Below are positions 55,136-64,000 of a stretch of DNA of 64,000 nt, in pieces. The translations under genes and the position numbers were made by a program. Position 1 is the stretch's first letter. Each line of letters starts with the position of its first letter. The stretch spans positions 3,603,501-3,667,500 of the forward strand of contig OX335659.1 of the NCBI GenBank assembly GCA_946894095.1, given 5' to 3'. Origin of the DNA: Incurvaria masculella (taxonomy: Eukaryota > Arthropoda > Insecta > Lepidoptera > Incurvariidae). A model generated the notes under the pieces. That model made no database searches. It worked only from the letters and a program-made list of their open reading frames with translations, and was not told the origin of the DNA.

Positions 55136-55748
55136 TATGTTTTGGACTAACTCTTGACTACGCTGCTGCCATACGAATCAGTTTCAATCGCACCTCCTGT
55201 CCTCTCCTCGCTGGATGGGGCCAAGAGGTTGGTTGCTTTTCGCATTTACCCCTCGATAACGTGTGCGAAATTTCCGTTGAAATAGAAGTGGCGTCGCCCT
55301 CCGGGTGCAACGGTTTATTTTCAGCGGTAAGAGAAAATTTGATTGGTTGCTCCTGAATGAAACGACCACGCAGTACGCTGTGCAGACAAAGGATTTACCG
55401 CACATTGCAGTCGAGCGATAATAACCTCAAAGATTTAGTATGCTAATAACAAATATAGTTTCAATTTGTATTCAGATTAGAGCTATATTCGTTTAGAGAT
55501 GAACTTTTCTACCTTGTTGTTTTTTCTCTAGCTCGGGTGAGAATTTTTCCGCGGTATTCCTTTGAGGTTACTATGCTCGGCAAAGCAAGTTGCTAATTCT
55601 CGTATTTTTAATTTACGTTCGACCGCCATCATAAAGTTCGCATTTTATTTCTATTTCTAAGTCGGTCAACGTGTACCGTCTGAAACAATGTTTAACGAGT
55701 TTTATAAATACGATAGCGTTGATAAATTGAGGCACAAAGGAGGTATAA
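55136..55748. other. No gene supported
   Basis: Overlapping short frames near 55084-55405, not recognised; AT-rich after 55440. Confidence 0.25.
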
Positions 55749-56038
55749 AAATCGGCCTAGTGCGGTTCGGGCCTGCCCGAGGGTTCCGTGCCATCGTACA
55801 AGATTTGACACAAAGAAATCATATTTTTTGTATGGGCCCCCCCTTTAATTTATAGTATTTTTTATTTTGCCTATTTATTGTTATAGCGGCAAAATAAATA
55901 CACACTCTGTGAAAATTTCACCTGCCTACCTATTACGGTTCATAAGATACAGCCCTGTGACAGACGGACGGACAGACGGACAGCGGAGGCTTAGTAATAG
56001 GGTTCCGTTTACACCCTTTGGGTACGGAACCCTAAAAA
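55749..56038 (-). mobile_element. Lep-R tandem copy 1
   Basis: AATCGGCCTAGTGCGGTTCG start and ACGGAACCCTAAAAA end. The end of this copy and the start of the next overlap in the A-run. It lacks the GAGTCCGACTCGC palindrome, having GCGGTTCGGGCCTGCCCG instead. Confidence 0.8.
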
Positions 56039-56232
56039 CCGACCAAGTGCGGTTCGGGCTCGCCCAAGGGTTCCGTACCATCGTACAAGACTTAACACAA
56101 AAAAATTACTCTTTTTTTTTATTTTACCAATTTGTTGTTATAGCGGCAAAATCAATACATAGTCTGTGAATGTTTTAGCTGCCTACCTATTACGGTCCAT
56201 GAGATACAGCCCTGTGACAGACGGACGACGTC
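56036..56232 (-). mobile_element. Lep-R tandem copy 2, 3'-truncated
   Basis: AAACCGACCAAGTGCGGTTC start, running to CTGTGACAGACGGACGACG; broken off in the GGAC tract. Confidence 0.8.
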
Positions 56233-56242
56233 CAGATAAATA

Positions 56243-56512
56243 AAAAAACCGGCCAAGTGCGAGTCGGACTCGCACACAAAGGGTTCCGTACCATCGTACA
56301 AAATAATCACGTTTTTTGTGTGGGGTCCCCCTTTAATTTTATCTGACCTATTTGTTGTTATTGCGGCAAAATAAATACACACTCTGTGAAAATTTCAGTT
56401 GTCTATCTGTTACGGTTACTGAGATACAGCCCTGTGACAGACGGACGGACGGACAGCGGAGGCTTATAAATAGGGTTCCGTTTTCACCCTTTGGGTACGG
56501 AACCCTAAAAAT
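56243..56512 (-). mobile_element. Lep-R tandem copy 3
   Basis: AAACCGGCCAAGTGCGAGTC start with the intact GAGTCGGACTCGC palindrome, ending GGGTACGGAACCCTAAAAA. Confidence 0.85.
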
Positions 56513-57324
56513 TAGCTGTCCATGGTATATTATGATTATAAGTAAAGTATAAACATGCCTTTTAATATGTCTTGGTTATAAGCCATCGACCGTGCGCCGT
56601 GCAAGCTTCTACGACCATCTTTTCTTTGAACATTTTCCAAGTTCCATGTTGCACCCGGAGCAACTCTCGCATGTGTCGCCTTATTGGTGAATGTCGGTAT
56701 ATTGCGGCGGGGGTGCGGCGGGTGTGGGGCGCGGTTGCGGGCCACTCTGTGCATATTGTTTTGAGACGGTAGCGACCAATTAGAACCGGATGTGATCGCG
56801 CCCCTCTGCTTCCGGCAAACACGCGGAGCTCATGGGATATATTTTACGTCATTCTTGTTCAGACAGGCCACCTGCTGACTAGATGGGTTATTTTTTTTCA
56901 CTAGGTATGTGGGCAATGAAAACATTACCTGGATTAATGGATTGAAAAACTGTCAATCAGACTACTACCAATTACCAGTGTTTGTTTAATTTTGCAATTT
57001 AGAAATGCGCTCTCACTGACAGCTGTCTAATTTACAGTATTGCCAACATAAGTGACTGAAATGGGATCAGCCAATCGTTGAACTTAGTTTCATTAACGAA
57101 ATAATTGAGGTTAGTCATTCCAATCAGACACAAATTGCTAACGATCTCTTTCGTTTTGAAATAAGGTTCAACTACATTACTTCGCGTTCTAGATATCCCG
57201 TTGTTTTGAAATAGGTTAACCATTGTTATTACAACTTTCTCTGCCGCCTTTGTTAAAAAGTAACATAACAATTCAGTTAATATATACTTTCTCGTACAAA
57301 GCAAGTATTTAGTTCTTTTTACGG
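56513..57324. other. No gene supported
   Basis: Frames overlap on both strands near 56536-56822 in a GC-richer block with GCGGCGGGGGTGCGGCGGG at about 56703. The 57032-57436 minus frame is open but unrecognised. Confidence 0.25.
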
Positions 57325-57440
57325 CTCTTGTCCATACTAATAATATTATATATGCGAAAGTAACTCTGTCTGTCTGGTACGTTTTCAGGCCTAAACTGCT
57401 GAACCAATTTTGCTGACAGCTTAGCAAAGCAAACAATACG
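57325..57440 (+). repeat. Dispersed insect repeat fragment
   Basis: CCATACTAATAATATTATAT, GCGAAAGTAACTCTGTCTG and CTGAACCAATTTTGCTGACA form a recognisable fragment of a common lepidopteran dispersed repeat. Confidence 0.5.
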
Positions 57441-57457
57441 CATATTGTTTGATTTGG

Positions 57458-57672
57458 TTAGATTTACAAAAAAATCATTACAAAACGTCTCATCGCTAAA
57501 AGTAAACCACGATCGCTCTACTAAAAAAAAAACAAACAAAAACTAAACTGATTTTGAATCTTCATAGAACAAGCCATGATTTATGACAAAGATTTTTTAG
57601 ATTTTTTTTATTTTATCGTTAAGTAATCCATGTCCAAACTTATTTTATAAAACGCGCGAAAAATTCGAACTT
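57458..57672 (-). mobile_element. TTAA-1 internal fragment
   Basis: GCTAAAAGTAAACCACGATCG and AAAACGCGCGAAAAATTCGA are the reverse complement of TTAA-1 interior sequence at 3470-3500 and 3330-3358. Both ends are missing. Confidence 0.6.
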
Positions 57673-57699
57673 CACACAAAATTCACGTTTTACGCATTA

Positions 57700-57869
57700 T
57701 ACAATTACGCAAAATAAATACCCACTCTGCGAAAATTTCAGCTCATGACGGTTACGGTTCATGAGATACAGCCCTGTGACAGACAGACGGACGGACGGAC
57801 GGACGGACGGAAAGCGGTAGCTTAGTAATAGGGTTCCGTTTTCACCCTTTGGGTCCGGAACCCTAAAAA
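57700..57869 (-). mobile_element. Lep-R fragment
   Basis: From AATAAATACCCACTCTGCG through (GGAC)n at 57788-57810 to GGGTCCGGAACCCTAAAAA. The outer half is missing. Confidence 0.8.
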
Positions 57870-58060
57870 TGAATACGAGCTCCAGAGCTACAGCGGTGCG
57901 TCGCGCGGAATTTAATATCAGCGCCGAGACCGCGCGTCGGCGGCGGCGTCGCGTCGTCGCGGCTGCGGCGGCGGCGTACGGCGGCGGCGTACGGCGGCGG
58001 CGCACGGCGTCGCATCAGATACAGCGGCAGTTGAAACAGCTCATTAGCGCCGGTGATTGA
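57870..58060 (+). other. GC-rich block with (GGC)n, possible 5' exon
   Basis: A plus frame from the ATG at 57869 to TGA at 58060 encodes 63 residues with Arg6 and Ala runs, produced by the CGG/GCG repeats. The composition fits a CpG-rich promoter or 5' exon, but the peptide is low-complexity and abuts a Lep-R end. I do not call a gene. Confidence 0.25.
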
Positions 58061-60018
58061 TTCTACGTCTTCATTAGACCTCGCCTGAAGTAATTGCGTA
58101 CAGTGAAGTATGAAGTGATTAAATGTGTTGCTATATTATTGTGTTACCGTCGTTTACCTATCTACGACCTTCGCTCCTTATACTGGTGCTTTAAAATGCG
58201 CATGTGCGGCGTGGCATTTTCCGTCTCTTGCATACATTGCGGAATATATGTATATCCGTTCAAGTAAATCGTTTCCGTGCGAGGCGACGGCTTTATACAG
58301 TCCGTTTTCAAAACAACAACGCGATTCAAATAAGAATTGGACGGGGCTCGTGACTAACTTCACTCGAATTCGCGAGGGAAAGTACGCGGCAACACCGCGG
58401 CAAAGTACTGAAGTATGTGAAGTAAAGTGAGCGTTTTAGCAATCGGACATTCAAAATGGCGGTGATCCTATCCTATTCTTATTGGAAACGCATTGTATAA
58501 AAATCTTTCATTCAGATATTTTGTTCCACATTCCAAATTCAAATTATAGAATATTTATAAAAGGTATATATAAGGTTAGGCAATATTTAATAAAAGAACG
58601 TTCAGTTCTATTGCGCGCGGATTAATTTACAGAAAATAAAATTTGGTTTTGTCTTATTCACTAGCCGGGAAGAATAGGGAGAGAGATGTCTTTGACCACT
58701 ATGTATACCTTTTTTAAATACATTTTCTCACAAAAACATTCCCATTGATAATATGAATCCATAGTGTTTTAGGTTACCCAGAGTATTTGGTTTATGCATA
58801 CAGAGCTCAGTTACCACAGGAAACCCTAAAGCCAAATAAAAAAAATACACCCGTGATTGTGGACCGTGAAACTGGATAAGCGTGAACGTGTTGACGTGCC
58901 GGGTCCCTGCTAGACGTAGAAGAAATTCGCTCGCCTAATGATTATTTTGCAAATTCATACAAAATTATCGATTCATAAATCAAGCTATTTCTCAACAAAT
59001 ATGACGTTTTGAGCAACACGAATTAGTTGGTGCACAGCCTCAGAAGTATACTTATTTTATTGATTTGTCGTGACATTCGTCGGAAGCAGGACGAATGTCA
59101 CATTCAATATTTTTTCTGATTATTTTCAAAATCTGATTACAATGCTTCAAATGTAGATGTCACTGAAACTCAAATTAATGAGATAACGGTAATGTCGTAT
59201 TCATTAATTACATAAAATTACACTTGTTTTCGTTTTTTAAATTTTCAATCAACAATTCGGAATAAAATGCGTGTGATTGACAGACACGCATTTTGTTACC
59301 TAAAAAGGTCCCATTTTTCGCTTTCTGCGACAGGATCCTAAATTTGGTTGATATTCTTTGTAATAATACAGTACCAGCCCTTAAATAACAGCGTCAAATG
59401 AACCAAGAAAGCGTATACGTTATCGCAGAGCGCGGCGTGACAAACAGTTTTAAATAAAACGAAATCCATTAAATCCCACTTTATCTCGGCCGCTGTTTCA
59501 TCTCCGCTGATTTTTATCTCGCCAAAGTGCCTCCACTTTCTTTTTTAATATAAATCTTATCATAAAAAATATGGGTAAAAAGCTGGGGTGTCGGCGAGTG
59601 GTCCCCTCCTTAAAGGTTTCAGGGCGTCGGAGTTATGTTGTGGATCAGCGCCGGTTCTAGCGGGGGTCAGCGGTGCCACCGAGCGAGGGGCCTATGATTT
59701 ACTTTATTTATAGGTGAAGTGCTGTTTTAAACATTCTCAACGGCATATTTTCGAAACATTAAACCGTTTGATATATAGAATTATGAGAACTAGTACTGTC
59801 GGTATCCCGATTTTACACACATGAAGTAGTGAAAATGCTATTAACCTAACACTCTTTTACCCGACTACAACGAAGGGTTATGATTTGAGCAGTCTATGTA
59901 TGTATATTTATATTTACGTATGTAAAACGATTACTGTCAAACTAAACTATTCATCCGATTTTGATGAATAAGGTGTCAATTGATTAGTTATTATGGACCG
60001 GGTAACATAGGCACGGAA
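58061..60018. other. No gene supported; small hairpins
   Basis: The frame 58125-58430 is open on the plus strand but unrecognised. Perfect short hairpins: GACATTCGTC with its inverse at about 59071-59098, and AAATGCGTGT with its inverse at about 59266-59294. An old repeat fragment (TTCATCCGATTTTGATGAAT) lies at 59950. Confidence 0.25.
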
Positions 60019-60164
60019 AATAAAATAAAAAGTTTGAAAAACTTTAACCCGGCTACTAAAAGGTAAGAAACAAGGTATTTGCTATTTGATATAACCAATA
60101 AAACGATGATATCAAACAGCACTTTTCAGTAGTCGGGTTACAGTTTTTAAAACTTTATTTTATT
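60019..60164. mobile_element. Small foldback element with arms of about 45 bp
   Basis: AATAAAATAAAAAGTTTG with TTTAACCCGGCTACTAAAAG on the left is mirrored by CTTTTCAGTAGTCGGGTTAC with AACTTTATTTTATT on the right. A second inner pair (TTTGATAT / ATATCAAA) is present. Confidence 0.5.
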
Positions 60165-61014
60165 GTCTATCTTCCAGCAAGTGAACTAGCTAGATTCCTG
60201 GTACGGTGGTTCCCGCATTTACAAATTATACAAGTGATCTCACTAATTTCTTTCGTAACATGTCGTAAGAGGCGACTGATTAATTCCACTTGAACGTTGC
60301 AGCGTTTATTTTTTATTAAGTCAAGTAAAGCCTGTCTTTACAGTTTTAATTATTTATACCAACTTTGCATACTTGTTTTATTGTATGTTTGGAAAATTAT
60401 TATTTGATTTATAATGTGACGACGAAATACCAAGCCTGCTGATGTACTTATTTCAACCATTGGTTGATATTGGTGTCAAAATCTTTCACTGCATCAAAGT
60501 ATCAATTGTAGTAAGCAGTTGTTACGAGGTGTTAAGCTGACCTCTTTACTCCATGGAAGCGCCCGCTGGCCGCGCTGGTAGCCGGCAGGTAAATGGTGGC
60601 GCAATAAAGGTGAAATATTGGGGGGAAGTAAACGGTGCGCATTTGTCACCGGCCGCGCCCCCTCCCCTGTCCGGCGCCCCCTCGGCCCGCTCGCTCGGCT
60701 ACGACCCTGTTCAGCATGGCAGCTAAACACGCGCGGTAATCACGAATTTACTGTTCCGACATGTACTCAAAGCGGTAGTAATGAGCTAGGAAGTTAATAT
60801 TTTTTGTAATAACGGTTGGATTCAATGTACTGTTATGGTTGAGAAAGGGTCTCCGCGGTTTGATTTTTTTTTCTATTTATGTAGGTTTTTGGTAATACCT
60901 TAAATTACGCATGCTATGTCTTCGGAACGGACTGTACCCTGATAATAATCAATATTAGCGACGTTTGAAGATTAATCGTCATCGAAGAAATACAATGAGA
61001 GGTTTAAAGCATAG
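60165..61014. other. No gene supported
   Basis: GC-rich at 60560-60720 (CCCCTCCCCTGTCCGGCGCC) with overlapping frames; not recognised. Confidence 0.25.
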
Positions 61015-61210
61015 CGTCATTCGGCAGGTGAAGGTTTCAATCCTCGCCACATTCGAGAACGATAAGTGAATTTCATCAAGAATGCGTGCTGCCTAAGATT
61101 CGAAATCTATATAAAACTGCAGGTCCCCTTTCCACCAACACGGCCGGGATTAATGCGCAATACAAGGCTCGGAAAGCCTCAACGGTCACCTATCCAGGCG
61201 CGGAGCGCGC
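61015..61210 (+). mobile_element. SINE, old diverged copy
   Basis: AAGGTTTCAATCCTCGCCAC (box B-like), CGAGAACGATAAGTGAATTT, AGATTCGAAATCTATATAAA and ACTGCAGGTCCCCTTTCC parallel the SINE-1 order. Confidence 0.5.
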
Positions 61211-61448
61211 CTACAGTTGCTACACCTTGATTATCGAACGAATGTATCTTAACTAAACGGAATTGAGCTGCGCGGTGACTGCAGCCTGGCTTCCCCCTCC
61301 CCGTCCCTCAGCGCCGACGCGCCCCTCCCCGGACGTGGAAATACGTTACACCAGCCGTCGCGTGGACAAAGAACACCGCCACGGAAGGTGAAGAAGTCAG
61401 TGTATGCTGATTTACCCCCGTACACACAATGTGGTGTAAATAGACTAC

Positions 61449-61992
61449 GAGGTCGCGACAAAAATGGTAACGATAACATAAGTGGCTGAAACTGGGTTCA
61501 CTGGATAAATACCAACCCTCTGAAGCTAAATGTGTCGGTCTGCCTGCGCCAAGTGGTTGCGTTACCTAGATAAGGCGCCTGAAAAAGTAGGCATTGTTAC
61601 AAGAAAAATATATGACGAGGCAAATGGCTGCAAACAACGCAGCATGAATGTATTAGTACATACTTACTTAGTAATACCAAAACTGAACAAATCTTTGGTT
61701 GCATTTCGTAGTTATAGGCGATTTAGGTTACAGATATAACTTTAGGTATATTTAAGTACTAAATTATAAAACCGACTGGTTATTGTTGCATAATGAATAG
61801 ATATCAATATGTCCAGACAATCAGTATATTAATTAGCAGGTACATAACAGCATCTATTTTGTGCAGCCAATCTAGCTAACGCAACCACTTGGCGCAGGCA
61901 GACCAACCTATTTAGCATCAGAGGGTTGGTCTCGAACCCGTGAACCCAGATTCAGCCGTTTACATTATCGTGACCAAAAATGTCGTGACCTC
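61449..61992. mobile_element. Long-TIR element, arms of about 125 bp (544 bp)
   Basis: The left arm from GAGGTCGCGACAAAAATGG to TGGTTGCGTTACCTAGAT (about 61449-61575) is inverted at about 61866-61992. Both arms contain ACCAACCCTCTGA and TCTGCCTGCGCCAAGTGGTT. The right arm, read on the minus strand, holds a perfect box B, GGTTCGAGACC. The centre is AT-rich and non-coding. Confidence 0.7.
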
Positions 61993-62294
61993 CCGGGATA
62001 AAAGTAACGACTCGACCGCAGGCCTCGCCATTAGAGGTGAGTTAGAAGTAAGTAATGGTTGAGGTTTAGTGTGAAGGTGAAAATTTGTCTGGTATTCACA
62101 TGAACCTGTGACATTCCGATTACGTGCCTGATTTACTGATTGTCCGAAAATTCTTTTATATTAATCGTATGTCTGCCTACAGAATTAATATGATAAATAA
62201 ATAAGGGAAACAGCTAATCTGGTTGTCTGTAGCTGCACGCCCCCTCTTGTGTGCCGCGCCGCCGTCTCTATGCGGATAGGGTGGCGCGAGGACC
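61993..62294. other. No gene seen
   Basis: Unclassified short stretch. Confidence 0.25.
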
Positions 62295-62506
62295 ACCCGG
62301 GTTGGTACCATCGCATTGGATGAAAAGATGGTCGAAGCGGCAATGAAAAATTGTCCGTGTTTTCCATCCAGTTCAATGTAACCGTGCTCATAAAGGGAAG
62401 GTCCTGGCATGGCACCTAATTCCTTCGGGAATGTGGTGTATTGGGCTAATATCATAACGGTAGTTGTGTGGTATTAGCCACCCATGTCAGGTCGCATAAA
62501 AAAAAA
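62295..62506 (+). mobile_element. SINE-1, 5'-truncated copy
   Basis: Starts within the body at ACCCGGGTTGGTACCATCGC and is otherwise intact to GTCGCATAAAAAAAAA. The tRNA-like head is absent, as in incomplete reverse transcription. Confidence 0.85.
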
Positions 62507-62644
62507 TTAGGTCTATACCTATGAAATTGAAGATTTGTATGAAAATTGTCTTAAAACAAATCTTGTTAATTTTTTTTAGCTAATCACAAGTGCTAATAAT
62601 TATCTATACAATTTTGCCATTTTGATGGCAACATGTTTATCTCT

Positions 62645-63300
62645 TTACTGTAGAAGTCTGCCGGATGAAGTCAGCGAAAGCGTTTTAGCCTCTCGGGTGT
62701 TGAGTTTTTCAAACCAGTAGAAATCTATTGGGGCAAGGTCCGGTGAGTACAGTGGATGACGGAGAGCAACCAGCTGTAACTCTTGTAGCTTTGCGATGGT
62801 GTGTCGTGAAGTGTGAGCTCCCACATTGTCGACGGAGAAGCAAGCAATAATATTCTCTGACATGGGTATCATATACGTTGTAGTATGTATTTGTTTATTT
62901 ACATACTTACATTTGATTTGAAATTAAATTAAAAATGACGATGGCTTTTTACACCTGAATAATTTAGATCATAATTCCTATTAATTTAGAATAAGATGTC
63001 ATTATCGTAGTTTGCTCTTCACCAATGTATGTAATGTTCTTATTATAATGTTCTTTGTGAGCAGTCTTGCTTGTGGAATTGCAAGCTTCTCATTGTTTGT
63101 GATTCTTGGCAAAAGACATCTGCCGTCATTGTTGTGCCATTCGGTAAGAAGCTGTCATGTACAAGTCCGGCACTGGTCCACCAGACAGTCATCATCATCT
63201 TTCTGTGAGTAATCTTTTTCGAAAATTCGAAAATTGTAAGAATGTTCAGTTTATCCATGGTGCCAAAAACTACCACAATTTCACAAAAATAAAACACCAT
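62645..63300 (-). pseudogene. mariner-like transposase fragment, broken
   Basis: On the minus strand, 63300-63043 encodes MMMTVWWTSAGLVHDSFLPN with GTTMTADVFCQE, the central mariner region. 62872-62645 encodes VDNVGAHTS and HPLYSPDLAPIDFYWFEKL. The aspartates of VDN and PID are 34 residues apart, as in D,D34D enzymes. The two parts are in different frames and are separated by about 170 bp of unrelated AT-rich sequence. The N-terminal third and both inverted ends are not seen. It differs clearly from the mariner at 34288. Confidence 0.75.
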
Positions 63301-63779
63301 CTAAAAACAAATGACTGAATTTGAAATGACATGACTTTCGAAAACCATTTATTTGAATTTCGAATGGCGCGCCTATCCACTCTCAATCACATCTTAACAA
63401 TCTTCAAGAAAAGAATTGAAAAAAAAAGATAACCTCTTCCTTTTTTTTAAGTCGGTTAAAATCTCCAATTACATAAGTAAATACCTATACAAGTAACCAT
63501 AACAGTAGGTTTGGTACTAGCAATCCAGGTCCTATTACATAAAAAATTGCTCAATAAACTATGAAATATACTCCCTACCGAGTTATTTGCCCCAAATGAC
63601 ACACCAGGCGGGCCGATATGGATTCAACAATTTCCGAAAAAGATTCAACAATAAAAAAAACATATAATTCAATCTACACTACTGAAATATTCAAGTAAGA
63701 TACATATTCTCTAGGTCGTTTTCATTTTAGTTTTTTTGTGATAAAAGCATACTTACAAAGAAAATGGAACTATAAATAA
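63301..63779. other. No gene; SINE tail fragment at 63493-63548
   Basis: ACCATAACAGTAGGTTTGG with CTAGCAATCCAGGTCC and ATTACATAAAAAAT resembles the SINE 3' end. AAGTCGGTT at 63450 matches the end of the CCGACTT foldback family. Confidence 0.35.
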
Positions 63780-64000
63780 ATAGCCGGCCAAGTGCGAGTC
63801 GAACTCGCAAAAAAAGGGTTCCAGGTGCCAAATAAGTGAGCCCCTTTATTTTTTATTTTTATATAAACTTTTTTGTTATGACAACAATAGAAATAAAAAA
63901 TCAATTGTCTACCTATTACGGTTCATGAGATAGAGCCCGTTGACATACCGACGGACGGACGTCCCGTTGGCACCCTTTGGGTACGGAAAAGTAATAATAA
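63780..64000 (-). mobile_element. Lep-R copy, near the window end
   Basis: AGCCGGCCAAGTGCGAGTCG start, TTGTCTACCTATTACGGTTC, a short GGAC tract and CACCCTTTGGGTACGG. The last bases before the window edge depart from the consensus end. Confidence 0.75.

Noticed and set aside
57869..58060. Arg/Ala-rich small protein
   Set aside because: It is produced by a GGC trinucleotide run; no non-repetitive domain.

Overview
The window looks like transposon-dense nuclear DNA of a moth or butterfly (Lepidoptera). The base composition is AT-rich. At least ten copies or fragments are present of the dispersed repeat that runs from AGGGTTCCGTACCCAAAGGG to GAGTCCGACTCGCACTTGG and carries a GTCC/GGAC microsatellite; from general knowledge this repeat is typical of lepidopteran genomes. 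Identification to order is an inference from repeats. No host gene could be identified with confidence. A heterochromatic, intergenic or W-linked region would all fit; the sequence alone cannot separate them.

Layout. 1-9.2 kb: a 5'-truncated LINE on the minus strand with a reverse-transcriptase C-terminal half, short inverted-repeat elements bounded by TTAA, a CR1-like LINE 3' end, and tRNA-derived SINEs. 9.2-17.4 kb: a foldback element built on an iterated ACGTATAAT motif, a 260-bp segment present twice in which one copy carries a TTAA-flanked insertion, and several foldback elements. 17.4-34.3 kb: many SINE copies of two head types sharing one body, LINE 3' ends, and small TIR elements. 34.3-35.6 kb: a nearly intact mariner (D,D34D) with one premature stop. 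35.6-40.2 kb: mostly featureless AT-rich DNA. 40.2-47.8 kb: the most structured part. Two related TTAA-bounded elements lie tail to tail; the second carries 3.7 kb of extra DNA with a roughly 20-unit, 100-bp satellite between inverted dispersed repeats. 47.8-64 kb: further dispersed repeats, tRNA-Leu-like SINEs, a GC-rich stretch, a possible exon-like region near 53.5 kb, a long-TIR element and a broken second mariner.

The coding remnants are all of mobile elements. The SINEs would depend on a LINE in trans, and the TTAA elements would depend on a piggyBac-type transposase that is not in this window. The best evidence for mechanism comes from comparisons inside the window: two empty sites and one interrupted SINE show precise insertion with TTAA duplication. 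Family names used here (TTAA-1, MITE-A, SINE-L and so on) are local labels.
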